Assembly (NCBI RefSeq): GCF_032918005.1
Contig: NZ_CP136628.1
Coordinates: 5,999,501 to 6,063,500 of the forward strand
From: Bradyrhizobium sp. NDS-1
Lineage (GTDB): Bacteria; Pseudomonadota; Alphaproteobacteria; Rhizobiales; Xanthobacteraceae
DNA: 64,000 bases
Direction: 5' to 3'
Positions 26,585 to 35,937 of this stretch are shown here, in pieces. The position numbers were made by a program, and so were the translations under genes. Below the pieces are notes generated by a model. It had not been told where the DNA came from and ran no database searches. It was given only the letters and a program-made list of their open reading frames with translations. Every line of letters begins with the position of its first letter. Position 1 is the stretch's first letter.

Positions 26585-26614
26585 AAACGGGCTGCGGTGA
26601 CGCAGCCCGTTTTA
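26585..26614. terminator. Bidirectional rho-independent terminator
   Basis: A perfect 12-bp stem (AAACGGGCTGCG at 26585-26596 and its complement at 26601-26612) surrounds a GTGA loop. T-runs lie on both outer sides, so it can stop both the polyphosphate kinase transcript and the convergent decarboxylase operon. Confidence 0.9.
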
Positions 26615-26635
26615 TTGTGAGCCCGTTTGCTCTGC

Positions 26636-27070
26636 CTACTTCAGACGGATCGTGACGCCGCCGACCGCAGCCGAGACTTCCGCCCCGATTTTCGGACCAC
26701 TGAGTTGAAGAATCACGCCATTGGCGTTCTGAAGCTGCACGGCGCCTGCACCCGCTGCGACAGCCCCGCCTGCTCCGCCCACGGCGTAGGAACCTTCAAT
26801 CGATGCCGGCCCTCTGAGATTGAGGGCCCGACCCACGAACTTGGTCGTGGAGGCACCGATTGTGAAGCCCACGCTCATGCCCGAGACGGTGAACGGATAC
26901 TTCTTGCCCCGGTACAGCAACACGCCCTCGCCGCCACCGACGCCGACGATGAAGCCGCCCTTGGTGAACACGACCGCGACCTGGCCAGTGTCGGCACGCG
27001 ATGGCGTGCTGAAACCGGCAACGACGGCGAGCGAGGTAGCCAGGACGGCGCCGATAGCAAGCTTTCTCAT
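26636..27070 (-). CDS. EipA-like exported glycine-rich protein, copy 2
   Basis: The 144 residues begin with a signal peptide (cut near SRADT). The mature part parallels the protein at 16732-17178 block by block: GVGGGEGVLLYRGKKYPF, SGMSVGFTIGAST, IEGSYAVGGAGGAVAAG and LSGPKIGAEV. The layout recalls EipA/DUF1134 envelope proteins. It is the third gene of the operon decarboxylase - AspT - this gene (34 bases after AspT) and ends just before the bidirectional terminator. A periplasmic structural or stress role is inferred. Confidence 0.65.
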   Translation of the reverse strand: MRKLAIGAVLATSLAVVAGFSTPSRADTGQVAVVFTKGGFIVGVGGGEGVLLYRGKKYPFTVSGMSVGFTIGASTTKFVGRALNLRGPASIEGSYAVGGAGGAVAAGAGAVQLQNANGVILQLSGPKIGAEVSAAVGGVTIRLK

Positions 27071-27103
27071 GATGTCACTTCCCCTTTTTGGTTGTCGCGC
27101 CGT

Positions 27104-28804
27104 TCATTGAGCCAGGATCATTGCGAAGTAGCCGAACACGGTGAGCAGGATGCCCGAGACGGCATAGGCGACCGGGAATCCGATCCAGGGTACCGTGCTC
27201 TGGATTTCTACCGCCGCTTCACGACATGGCCCGGAATGCGACCGAGCGCCGGCAACGCCGCCCATCAGCACGGCCGGGTTGATCTTGAAGACATGGAAGC
27301 CGATCGCCCAGACGATGAACGGAGGGATCGTGCAGGCGATGAAGCCGGCGATGAATATCTTCAATGCAATCGCGCCGGTGAGTTGCGCCAGGAGTCCGGC
27401 ACCGGCATTGATGCCGACGATGGACACGAAGACGACGAGCCCGAGATCCTCCAGCACGTTGCGCGCCGCGTTCGGCGTGTTGCCGAAGAAGCGTAACCGC
27501 GACACGATCGAAGATACGATCACGCCGGACAGCAACAGGCCACCGGCATTGCCGAGGCCGATCTTGGCACCGAACGCAGGGAATTCGATCCTGCCGATCA
27601 GGAATCCGAGGATCATGCCCACGGCCAGCGTCAACAGGTCGGTCGACGTGTTGGTCCGCGCAATGCGTCCCCACATTTCGCCGAGCTCATTGACGGCCGA
27701 CTTGAGGCCGACCACCGAGACGATGTCCATCCGTTGCAGCTCGGTCTTGAGACCGGCGGCTAGAGGCACACCGCCACGCTCGACCTTGGTGACCTGCAAC
27801 TGGCCGGCGATCGCCGTGTCGCGGAAGGATTCAAAGGTCCGTCCGACCATCTCCTTGTTGGTGACAAGAATATCCGCCTGGTCCATGGGAATGCCGAGCG
27901 CTGCGGTATCGGCCACCTCGGGCCCGATCAGGCCCATCTTGTCGGTGAGATGCTCGGTCGAGCCGCCGAGCGCGACGACGTCGCCCTTTTGCAGCACCAG
28001 ATCGGGATCGGCTCCCTGTGGCTCGCCGCCGCGCGCCACGTTGACGATGCGGTATTCCGGATGGATCGAGCGGAATTTGGCGATGCTCATGCCGACCTGC
28101 GCCGGATTTTCCAGTCGATAGGCACGCAGACCGAACTGCCGGTAACCGGTCAGGCCGCCGCCCTCCAGATCCTTGACGCCGAAGTCCTTCTCGTACTTTT
28201 TCGCCGCCGCCTTGGCATCGATGCCCCACCAGCGCGGCAAGTATTTGCAAATCAGGATGATGCCGACGGTACCCCAGATGTAGGTGATACCGTAGGATAG
28301 CGCGATCATGCCCGTTGCATCCTCGGGCTTCATGCCTTCAGGCAGCTTGACGACACCCGAGGTGATGGCCTGTTCAGCCGAGCCGATCGCAGCCGACATG
28401 GTCTGCGAACCCGCCAACATGCCGCCGGCGGCGCCGGTCGGGAGATCGAAAAGCTTGGCGAAGATGACGACCAGCGCGAGGCCGGCAACGCTCGACACCA
28501 CCGCCAGGAACACGAACTTGATGCCATCTCCCCTCAAACTGTTGAGGAAGGAAGGCCCGACCCGCAAGCCGACACCGTACATGAAGAGATAGTAGAACAA
28601 GCTCTTGGTGAAATTGTTCAGCTCGAGCTTCACGCCGTAGCTCGAAGACCAGACCGCAAGCCCGGCGCCCACGACGATGGCACCGGCGACCATACCGAGG
28701 CCATAGCCCTTGATGCTGGCCCGGCCGATATAAACGGCGAGCCCGACGACGAAGAACAGCAACAGATACGGATTCTGCTGCAAGAATGTAAAGAACGCCT
28801 GCAT
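27104..28804 (-). CDS. aspT: AspT-type aspartate:alanine exchanger family transporter
   Basis: The 566 residues show the AspT/YidE layout. Five or so membrane segments lie at about 8-165. A cytoplasmic middle of about 200 residues contains two RCK_C-like stretches (LVLQKGDVVALGGSTEHL, MDIVSVVGLK). A second membrane half lies from about 390 to the end (GGVAGARSHSGPCREA, PYAVSG). AspT exchanges external aspartate for internal alanine and so builds proton-motive force when paired with a decarboxylase. Here the partner, 20 bases upstream, is an Orn/Lys/Arg-type decarboxylase, so the exchanged pair may differ. The symbol denotes the family, not proven specificity. Confidence 0.85.
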   Translation of the reverse strand: MQAFFTFLQQNPYLLLFFVVGLAVYIGRASIKGYGLGMVAGAIVVGAGLAVWSSSYGVKLELNNFTKSLFYYLFMYGVGLRVGPSFLNSLRGDGIKFVFLAVVSSVAGLALVVIFAKLFDLPTGAAGGMLAGSQTMSAAIGSAEQAITSGVVKLPEGMKPEDATGMIALSYGITYIWGTVGIILICKYLPRWWGIDAKAAAKKYEKDFGVKDLEGGGLTGYRQFGLRAYRLENPAQVGMSIAKFRSIHPEYRIVNVARGGEPQGADPDLVLQKGDVVALGGSTEHLTDKMGLIGPEVADTAALGIPMDQADILVTNKEMVGRTFESFRDTAIAGQLQVTKVERGGVPLAAGLKTELQRMDIVSVVGLKSAVNELGEMWGRIARTNTSTDLLTLAVGMILGFLIGRIEFPAFGAKIGLGNAGGLLLSGVIVSSIVSRLRFFGNTPNAARNVLEDLGLVVFVSIVGINAGAGLLAQLTGAIALKIFIAGFIACTIPPFIVWAIGFHVFKINPAVLMGGVAGARSHSGPCREAAVEIQSTVPWIGFPVAYAVSGILLTVFGYFAMILAQ

Positions 28805-28823
28805 GTTCGTCCCCTCTAACGGC

Positions 28824-31577
28824 TTATGACGCGGCCTTCAGCTTCGGCGTTGCGGTCGGCTTTGGCCGGCCGAGCTTCGCCAAGGCCTCGGTGCGCACCA
28901 GCTTGAGCCCCTCCTTGGCGTCGTAGCCATGGATCTCCTTCACATCGAGCTTGCGCATGAAGTCGATCGTCTCCTGGGTGATGACCTGCCCCGGCACCAT
29001 GATCGGGAAGCCCGGGGGATAGGGAATCACGAAATTGGCGGAGACGAGTTCGGGCCCGGACTTCAGCCGCCGGTCGATCTCGGGATCGTCGAGGCGGATG
29101 TGCTCACAGCCCGCCACGTCATAGGCGGCATAGAAGCCGCTGCGGATGTCGCCTTCATTGGTCTTGGTGCCGGCATCGCCGCGGAAGCTCGGATGGAAAT
29201 GCGAGAAGTTCGGCAAGTCAGGCACGTCGGTCATCAAGCTCTTGACCCGGGCTTCGAACGTCTTCTTCGCGTTGGCGCCGCCTTGCGCGAGTCCGCGATC
29301 GACCTCGCCCGCGATCTCGGCAAGGACGCGGATCAGATGCGCGACGTCGCTGCGGGTGTTGTTGATGTTGGACTGCACCAGCACCGAGTTGCGTGAGGTC
29401 TTGTTGACCTGGATGTTGTACTCGTTGGCGAGGATGCCCTTGAACTGCGTGCCGTCGTAGCCGGCCGTGCCGCACACCAGCGTCATCCGGGTTGGATCGA
29501 GGCAGAACTCGTCCTCGTCCAGACTTTTCAGCGTATTCGCCCAGTTGACGCCCGGTGCGAGATAATCGGTGAAACCGCTCTGGCGGTATTGCGTCGGCAC
29601 CATGACATCGGCGCCAAGAATGCGGAAATACTTCGAGAGCAGCGGGTTGTTGTTGACGGCGTGGCGGATGGCGAGCGCGATCTCCATCGCATTGGCGACC
29701 AGGCCATACCCTTCCAGCTCCATCTGGCGCCGCGAGATGTCGAGGCTGGCGATGAGCTGCTGGTTCGGGCTTGTCGAGGCGTGAGTAAAGACGGCCTCCT
29801 TGAACTGCTGCTCGACCGTGTGGAATTCGACGTCCTTGACCGAGAGCATGGAACCCTGCCGGATCGCCGACATCGATTTGTGGGTCGAGTTGGTCTGATA
29901 GACACGCAACCGGATCTGGCGCGGATCGGGAATCAGCCGCGTCTTGAGCAGCACTTCATCCGACGGATTCTTGCCGAGCTCGGCCTGCTGCTTCTCATAG
30001 GCCGCGACCGACTTCGGATCGTGCATCCAGGCCTCGATCTCGTTGGCGGCCCCCATGGCTGTGCGCCGGCGCAGGAAAGGCGAGAAGCGCGCGAAGCCGA
30101 ACCAGGCTTCATCCCACAAGAAGATCAGGTCGGGCTTGATGGCGAGGCATTCCTCCATCACCCGGCGGGTGTTGTAGATGTGGCCGTCGAAGGTGCAGTT
30201 GGTGAGGTCCAGCATCTTGACCCGCTCAAGCCGGCCGTCGGCCTTGGCGCTGAGCAGCGCCTGCTTGATCGTCTTCAACGGCACGGCGCCATACATCGAA
30301 TATTCGGTCATCGGGAAGGCTTCGACGTAGAGCGGCTGGGCGCCGGCAAGCACCATGCCGTAGTGATGCGACTTGTGGCAGTTGCGGTCGACAATCGCGA
30401 TGTCACCCGGCGCAAGCAGCGCCTGCACCGCCATCTTGTTCGAGGTCGAGGTGCCGTTGGTCACGAAGAAGACACGATCAGCGCCGAGCGCGCGCGCCGC
30501 CTTCTCCTGCGCCTTTTTGATGTTGCCGGTCGGCTCCAGCATGCTGTCGAGGCCGCCCGTGGTCGCGCTGCTCTCGGCCAGGAACAGGTTCGGGCCGTAG
30601 AACTCGCCCATGTCGCGGATCCAGTCCGACTTGAAGATGGATTTGCCGCGGGCAATCGGGAGCGCGTGAAACGTCCCGATTGGGCGCTGCGCGTACTTCT
30701 TCAGATTGTCGAAGAACGGCGTATCGTAGCGATCCTGGATGCCTTCGAGGATCGACAGATGCAGCTCCAGCAGTTCCTCAACCGAATAGAAGATGCGGCG
30801 GACCACGCTGGCTTCGGGGTTGCCGGCGAGCTCCTCGACGTCACGATTCGAGATCATGTAGAGATCGAGCTCGGGCCTGACGCGCTTGATGATCTGGGCA
30901 AGCCGCAGCGCGGATGCGTCGGACTCGTCGTTGAGGCCTGCCGTGGCCGTGATCGAGCGGAGCACCGGCGCGTTATGCCGCGAGCGCAGTCCAAAACCCT
31001 CGTTGATGATGACCGCGCCGATGTTGGAATTGAGCATCGTCGCACAGAAGGCGTCTTCGAGGCTACCGACGATGACCGGCTCATAGATGAAGGCATCGAC
31101 CGGGCGGCGGAGCTTGCGCCATTCGGCGGCGAGCGCAGGCCATTGGCCGGGAGATACCCCGGTGACGATCAGGGTCTCGAAATAGGGCCTGCGTGTCGTA
31201 TGCGCGCCGAAGGTCGGGGGAACCAGCTCGGGTGCATCGCCATTGCCATCGTCCTTCGCGCTCCAGTCGCCGGCATGCTGGCGGAAGGATCGCGTCGCCA
31301 ACGCCTGGGTGATCCGGGTCGCAAGGGCAAGCGATGTTGCCCCATCGCCAGCGGCCGCCGCTTCACGCAGCGCCGCCATCAATTGCAGGCCGGGATAGCC
31401 GTGAAACTCCTCAGTGACCGAGAGATCTACCAGCGCTGCATCGTATTTTGCCCGGTCGCCGCCGCGAGCCCACGCCTTCGCAGCATCGACAAGATCACGC
31501 CAATCGTCGGCCCGTGCGCCCGGGCCCGAAAAGAACTGATCAATGCGCTTCTGTGTGGGCTTGGCGTCTTTGGACAT
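28824..31577 (-). CDS. Orn/Lys/Arg-type PLP-dependent amino-acid decarboxylase
   Basis: The ATG at 31577 (917 residues) has GGGAGAG close upstream; a frame reaching 31934 is not supported. After an N-terminal region and a receiver-like wing domain, the PLP core is unmistakable: SATTGGLDSMLEPTG, VFFVTNGTSTSNK, DRNCHKSHHYG, FLWDEAWFGFARF (PLP Asp) and the Schiff-base lysine in STHKSMSAIRQGS. The family decarboxylates basic amino acids, consuming a proton. Length exceeds that of the enterobacterial enzymes (about 710-755) because of the long N-terminus. The substrate may not be basic, since the partner is AspT-like. A FixK-type box lies 73 nt upstream. Confidence 0.9.
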   Translation of the reverse strand: MSKDAKPTQKRIDQFFSGPGARADDWRDLVDAAKAWARGGDRAKYDAALVDLSVTEEFHGYPGLQLMAALREAAAAGDGATSLALATRITQALATRSFRQHAGDWSAKDDGNGDAPELVPPTFGAHTTRRPYFETLIVTGVSPGQWPALAAEWRKLRRPVDAFIYEPVIVGSLEDAFCATMLNSNIGAVIINEGFGLRSRHNAPVLRSITATAGLNDESDASALRLAQIIKRVRPELDLYMISNRDVEELAGNPEASVVRRIFYSVEELLELHLSILEGIQDRYDTPFFDNLKKYAQRPIGTFHALPIARGKSIFKSDWIRDMGEFYGPNLFLAESSATTGGLDSMLEPTGNIKKAQEKAARALGADRVFFVTNGTSTSNKMAVQALLAPGDIAIVDRNCHKSHHYGMVLAGAQPLYVEAFPMTEYSMYGAVPLKTIKQALLSAKADGRLERVKMLDLTNCTFDGHIYNTRRVMEECLAIKPDLIFLWDEAWFGFARFSPFLRRRTAMGAANEIEAWMHDPKSVAAYEKQQAELGKNPSDEVLLKTRLIPDPRQIRLRVYQTNSTHKSMSAIRQGSMLSVKDVEFHTVEQQFKEAVFTHASTSPNQQLIASLDISRRQMELEGYGLVANAMEIALAIRHAVNNNPLLSKYFRILGADVMVPTQYRQSGFTDYLAPGVNWANTLKSLDEDEFCLDPTRMTLVCGTAGYDGTQFKGILANEYNIQVNKTSRNSVLVQSNINNTRSDVAHLIRVLAEIAGEVDRGLAQGGANAKKTFEARVKSLMTDVPDLPNFSHFHPSFRGDAGTKTNEGDIRSGFYAAYDVAGCEHIRLDDPEIDRRLKSGPELVSANFVIPYPPGFPIMVPGQVITQETIDFMRKLDVKEIHGYDAKEGLKLVRTEALAKLGRPKPTATPKLKAAS

Positions 31578-31643
31578 GCGTCTCTCCCGATCCCTGAGGC
31601 GAAGGTTGATGAGAGGATCGTGGGTGCGGCGCAGGATGCACCA

Positions 31644-31657
31644 TTGATCCAAGTCAA
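31644..31657 (-). promoter_or_regulatory. FixK/FNR-type box upstream of the decarboxylase operon
   Basis: TTGATCCAAGTCAA matches the consensus with one deviation in the right arm (GTCAA). The centre is 73 nt upstream of the ATG at 31577, giving a leader of about 32 nt for a class II start. It lies downstream of the SulP stop. Confidence 0.65.
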
Positions 31658-31722
31658 CGGTCGCGCGCATTCTGGGCGGGCCGCGATCGCTGCGATGCCA
31701 GTTGCATCGCAACACGGAGTCG

Positions 31723-33426
31723 CTATGGCGTTCGCCTACTCGAAGCGTGCTGGTGGTCGCCCAAAACGGCATCCAGCGATCGCAGCCATTGGCCGCTGTC
31801 GGTCTTCTCAGCCAATCCTTCCGCCCGCAGCAGGTCCCGCAGTTGCGCATGCGCGCCGACGATGCAGAAGCTGGCGTGGCGGAGCGCGAGCTCATCGTTG
31901 AGGTCGCGCAGCATGCGCGCGCCAGCAAGGTCAATGTAGGGCGACGCCGAGAGGTCGCAGACTACGAGCTGGAGGCGCGGCGAGTTCCGCAGTGCGACCA
32001 GCACCGTCTCCAGGATCGTCTCGGCATTGATGTAGAGCAACGAGGCTTCCGGCCGAAACGCAATGACGCCGACCAGCGGCTCGACATCATCGTGCCGCGC
32101 ACTGTCGGAGTAACGACCGCTTCCCGGCAGCCGGCCGAGAAATGCCACGTTCGGCCGCGAGGCTCGCGCGAGCAGCAGGAAGATCGACGCAATCGAGGCC
32201 AGCAATACGCCCTGGAGGATGCCGAGCAGCAGCACCGACACCAGGGCAATGGCAGCGGCATAGAAGTCGATCCGGCTGACTTGCCACATCCGCAGCAGCG
32301 CGCGGAGGTCGACAAGCCTGTAGACGGCCGCAAAGACGATGGCCGCCAGCACCGCCTTCGGCAGGTTGGTCAACAGCCCGGTGAAGAACAGAAGGCATAG
32401 CCCGAGCGCCACCGAGCAGATCACCAGCGCCAGCGGCGTTCGTGCGCCGGCATTGTCGTTGACGGCCGATTGCGACAGTCCGCCGGCGACGGGGTAGCTA
32501 TGGCCGAAGGCGGTCGCGAGGTTCGCGGCGCCCAGCCCCAGGAACTCCTGCCGGACGTCGAGGGAATAGCCGTGCTTGGCGGCAAAGCTGCGGGCGGCAG
32601 AGACACCTTCTATGTAAGCCAGCAAGACGCATCCGGCGGCGAGCGGAAACAACTCATCGAACTGCAGAAGCCCGAATGCCGGCACCCCCAACCCTGGCAA
32701 GCCCTCCGGGATCTTTCCGGTGACGGGCACACCAAGCGCCGGCAGGCCAAGCAGCGTTGCCACGACGATCGCGAGCGCCACGATCGTGATGCCGACCGGC
32801 TTGCCCGGCAGCAGCCGCTCGCCGAGCAGAAGCAGCAGTAGCGCGACTGCACCGATTGCCAGCACGAGTGCATCGACCTGACCGAGCTGCCCCGACAGCT
32901 TTATGGCGCGGTCGAAGAAATTGTGCCCGCCGCCGGCGACGCCAAGCAGGCTCGGCAGCTGGCTCATGATGATGGTGAGCCCGGCACCGGCCTTGAACCC
33001 GATCAGGATGCTGTCGCTGACGAGGCGAACCAGCACGCTGAGCCTGAACAGCCACGCGATGAAGCACAGTACCGCCACAGCGAAAGCTGCGAGGCTTGCG
33101 ATCTGCGCATAGCGCGCCGCATCTCCGCCGGCGAGGGTGCCGACGCTGGCGGCAATCATCAGAGAGATCGCAGACGTCGGACCAATCGCAAGTTGCCGTG
33201 ACGACCCAAACAGAGCGTAGCCGATGCCGCCGAGCATATAGCCGTAGACGCCGATCTGAGGCGGCAAGCCGGCCAGCGCGGCATAGGCAAGCGAGACGGG
33301 AATCGCGTAAGCGGCGAGCGTGATGCCGGCGACGGCGTCGGATGTCAGCCACTCGCGTCGATAGGCGGCGAGCCACTCCGCCGGCGGAAAGAGCCACGTC
33401 CAACCCCGGTCGGGCGAGGCCTTCAT
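31723..33426 (-). CDS. SulP-family anion transporter with STAS domain
   Basis: The ATG at 33426 (567 residues) shares its A with the stop of the DUF1275 gene. The N-terminus (WLAAYRREWLTSDAVAGITLAAYAIPVSLAYAALAG, given here as adjoining short parts) carries the SulP signature region, followed by PPQIGVYGYMLGGIGYALFG. About 10-14 membrane segments run to residue 410. A STAS domain occupies about 440-550 (LLYINAETILETVL, VVCDLSASPYIDLAGARML). SulP proteins carry sulfate, bicarbonate or C4-dicarboxylates; the ion is unknown. Translational coupling to DUF1275 and a shared FixK-type box suggest low-oxygen control. Confidence 0.88.
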   Translation of the reverse strand: MKASPDRGWTWLFPPAEWLAAYRREWLTSDAVAGITLAAYAIPVSLAYAALAGLPPQIGVYGYMLGGIGYALFGSSRQLAIGPTSAISLMIAASVGTLAGGDAARYAQIASLAAFAVAVLCFIAWLFRLSVLVRLVSDSILIGFKAGAGLTIIMSQLPSLLGVAGGGHNFFDRAIKLSGQLGQVDALVLAIGAVALLLLLLGERLLPGKPVGITIVALAIVVATLLGLPALGVPVTGKIPEGLPGLGVPAFGLLQFDELFPLAAGCVLLAYIEGVSAARSFAAKHGYSLDVRQEFLGLGAANLATAFGHSYPVAGGLSQSAVNDNAGARTPLALVICSVALGLCLLFFTGLLTNLPKAVLAAIVFAAVYRLVDLRALLRMWQVSRIDFYAAAIALVSVLLLGILQGVLLASIASIFLLLARASRPNVAFLGRLPGSGRYSDSARHDDVEPLVGVIAFRPEASLLYINAETILETVLVALRNSPRLQLVVCDLSASPYIDLAGARMLRDLNDELALRHASFCIVGAHAQLRDLLRAEGLAEKTDSGQWLRSLDAVLGDHQHASSRRTP

Positions 33427-34103
33427 CACGTCGCCTCGCGCTGCGGCGTCTCGCACCGCAGCAGAACGACCAGCAGCGCGACCACGGGAATGCCGAGCGC
33501 GAGATCGGGAATGCCCTTGGTGGCGAAGGCGCCGACGGCAGCGCCAAAGCCGAACACGGCGCATAGGGCGAAGAAGATGCCGGACCGGCGCAACGTCCCG
33601 GGGGCCGCGCCTCCGGTCGCAACCGCAAAGATCGTCTCGATCGCCTGGCGCATGTTGCCGGTGATCATCACCGTGCTGCAGATGGTGCCCTCGACCTTGG
33701 TAAAGGAAGCGGCCTGCATGGCGGCAACGAGTGATATGCCGAGCGTGCCGGCGAGATCCGGCATCCGATTGTGCAGGATGCCTATCGCGATCAGCATCAG
33801 GATCTCGAGCAAGGTGCTGATCGCGCCGGCTCGCTCGCCGACGATGCGGCGCAGCCATGCCGCGATCACGATTCCGACCGCAAACGCCAGGATCGGAGGC
33901 ACGAAGTGAAGTGCCTTCGGCCAGTCGCCTGCGGTTGCATAGACCCAGAGGAAAATCAGGTTGGCGGTCTGGGCGTTCGCCATCACGCCGTGGATGATCC
34001 AGGTATAAGCGTCGATATAGCCGCCGGCAAAGGCGAGCAGCAGAACGATCTCGACCGTCTCGTCGCGGCGGATCGCGCCAGAGGCGACCTCCATCATACT
34101 CAT
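33426..34103 (-). CDS. DUF1275 (YoaK-like) membrane protein
   Basis: I place the start in the ATG cluster 34103/34097/34094 (225 residues or slightly fewer); the longer frame to 34208 runs through the FixK-type box. Six membrane segments are predicted, with the family signatures LLAFAGGYIDAYTWI, ANAQTANLIFL and GNMRQAIET. The biochemical role of DUF1275 proteins is unknown. It is translated just before SulP (stop TGA overlapping the ATG), and the pair may move or sense the same solute. Confidence 0.85.
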   Translation of the reverse strand: MSMMEVASGAIRRDETVEIVLLLAFAGGYIDAYTWIIHGVMANAQTANLIFLWVYATAGDWPKALHFVPPILAFAVGIVIAAWLRRIVGERAGAISTLLEILMLIAIGILHNRMPDLAGTLGISLVAAMQAASFTKVEGTICSTVMITGNMRQAIETIFAVATGGAAPGTLRRSGIFFALCAVFGFGAAVGAFATKGIPDLALGIPVVALLVVLLRCETPQREAT

Positions 34104-34169
34104 GGCGGTAATGCGGGCTGGGGCAGGTTTCGCATGACTTGATTGGCCGCGCCTTGCCGCCGGCAAGGC

Positions 34170-34183
34170 TTGATCTGGATCAA
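34170..34183. promoter_or_regulatory. FixK/FNR-type box shared by two divergent operons
   Basis: TTGATCTGGATCAA is a perfect palindrome with the same core as the site at 25191-25204. Its centre is 62 nt from the ATG at 34239 (AspT-like, plus) and 74 nt from the ATG at 34103 (DUF1275-SulP, minus), so it can act in both directions. Confidence 0.72.
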
Positions 34184-34238
34184 GAAACCATCCGCGGTCA
34201 CGAATCAAATCGGTGGCTGCTGCCGGGGGAACGCGATC

Positions 34239-35927
34239 ATGGATACCGTCAGGTGGATCATCACCGCCGCACCGGAAATCTTTCTGTTGCTGGCCATCGC
34301 AATCGGCACCCTGCTCGGGCGGATCAGGTTGCGCGGTTTCGCGATCGGCACCACGGCCTGCATTCTGATCGTCTCAGTCCTGATCGGGCAGCTCGGGACC
34401 TTCACGTTCCCGTCCCTGCTGCGCGTGATCCTGTTCAGCCTGTTTGTGTTCACGATCGGCTACCGGTCCGGACCGGAGTTCTTTGCCTCGCTCAGCATGC
34501 GTACGCTGGCGCAGGTTGCCATGGCGCTCGTGCTCGGAGGCACGGGGCTTGCCATCGTGCTCGCGTTTGCCTTCAGCTTTCAGCTTGATCCCGGCACCGC
34601 GTCCGGTATCGCCGCGGGGGCACTGACGCAATCCTCGGTGATCGGAACCGCATCCGGCGCGCTGGCTCAGCTTGGCCTGCCGAGCGAGGTGTTGAAGCAG
34701 CAGGAAGCCAACATCGCCGCCGGCTATGCCGTGACCTACGTGCTCGGCTACATCTTGACCTTGCTCTTCGTGCCGTTTGTCGCGCCGAAATTGATGGGGG
34801 TCGACCTGAAGGCCGAGGCGAAGAAGCTGGAGGCGGAGCTTTCAAGCGGTGAAGCGCCGCAAACCGAGAATCTCGCCTACCGAAAGTTCCAGGCGCGTGC
34901 CTATCTCGTCTCGACCGCAGCGGGCCGCACCGTCAAGTCGCTCGAGGAGGACCTCGGCAGCCGCACTGTGGTCGAGCGCATCGTCCGCCAGGGCCTCGAC
35001 GTCGAGCCTCATCTGGATACGACGCTCGAAGCCGGCGACAACATCGTCATCACGGGACGAACCGCCGCCATCGTTGCAGCCAGGCCGATCATCGGCACCG
35101 AGATCGACGCGGACGAGATCCTCAAGGCGATCCCCGGCAACGTGGTCGAGGTGCTGGTCGACAACCGCCAGCTTCACGGCCGCTCCATCAAGGACGTGGC
35201 CGAGCGCGTTGGCGCCAATGCGCGCGGCGTGTTCCTGCGCGCATTGACCCGGATGGGCCGCGAGGTGCCGCTGAGCCCTGATACGCGAGTCTATGTCGGC
35301 GACGTCATGACCCTGGTCGGCAGCACGCGCAACATCGAGCGGGCTGCCGCAAATGTCGGCCAGATCCTGCGCGCCGGCGACCGCACCGATGTCGCCTTCC
35401 TTGCCACCGGGATCGCAGTTGGCCTGCTTGCGGGCCTCGTCAGCGTCAAGATCGGCAGCGTCGCACTGACGCTCGGCGGCGGCGGAGGCGCGCTGATTGC
35501 GGGTCTGGTCTGCGGGTGGCTCCGCTCGCGCCGTCCGACCATGGGCGCGCTGCCACCCGCCGCGCAGCAGATATTGAGCGATCTCGGTCTCGGCGGCTTC
35601 ATCGCCGCCATTGGACTTGGCAACGGCGCCGCCGCCTGGGCCGCGATCCAGGCGCATGGGATGCTGCTGGTCGGCATGGGCCTTGTCATTACACTGGTGC
35701 CGCTGATCGTCGCGACGCTCTTCGCCCGCTACGTGCTGCGCATGAATCCGGTCGTGACCTGCGGCGCACTGGCCGGGGCCATGACCGTCGATGCCGCCGT
35801 CACTGGCGCATGCGAGGTCGCCGAGAGCCAGACGCCTGTGCTCGGGGTTGCCGTGCCTTACGCCGTCGGCAACGTGGTCCTGACCGTGCTCGGTCCAATC
35901 ATTGTGGCAGCCACCTACACCGGCTGA
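34239..35927 (+). CDS. Second AspT/YidE-family transporter
   Basis: From the ATG at 34239 (GGGGGA 10 nt upstream) the product has 562 residues with two membrane halves of about five segments each (to 175 and from about 370). Between them lies an RCK_C-like cytoplasmic region (TLEAGDNIVITGRTA, TRVYVGDVMTLVG). GAMTVDAAVTGACE near the end corresponds to the family motif of the second half. It is a distant paralogue of the protein at 27104-28804 but is linked to a hydrolase and an IalB-like gene instead of a decarboxylase, so a different substrate is likely. Confidence 0.83.
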   Translation: MDTVRWIITAAPEIFLLLAIAIGTLLGRIRLRGFAIGTTACILIVSVLIGQLGTFTFPSLLRVILFSLFVFTIGYRSGPEFFASLSMRTLAQVAMALVLGGTGLAIVLAFAFSFQLDPGTASGIAAGALTQSSVIGTASGALAQLGLPSEVLKQQEANIAAGYAVTYVLGYILTLLFVPFVAPKLMGVDLKAEAKKLEAELSSGEAPQTENLAYRKFQARAYLVSTAAGRTVKSLEEDLGSRTVVERIVRQGLDVEPHLDTTLEAGDNIVITGRTAAIVAARPIIGTEIDADEILKAIPGNVVEVLVDNRQLHGRSIKDVAERVGANARGVFLRALTRMGREVPLSPDTRVYVGDVMTLVGSTRNIERAAANVGQILRAGDRTDVAFLATGIAVGLLAGLVSVKIGSVALTLGGGGGALIAGLVCGWLRSRRPTMGALPPAAQQILSDLGLGGFIAAIGLGNGAAAWAAIQAHGMLLVGMGLVITLVPLIVATLFARYVLRMNPVVTCGALAGAMTVDAAVTGACEVAESQTPVLGVAVPYAVGNVVLTVLGPIIVAATYTG

Positions 35928-35937
35928 GGGAGCGCTC

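Noticed and set aside
29589..31901. 770-codon plus-strand frame
   Set aside because: It lies opposite the decarboxylase gene, whose motifs and PLP lysine are clear. It shows no motif of its own.
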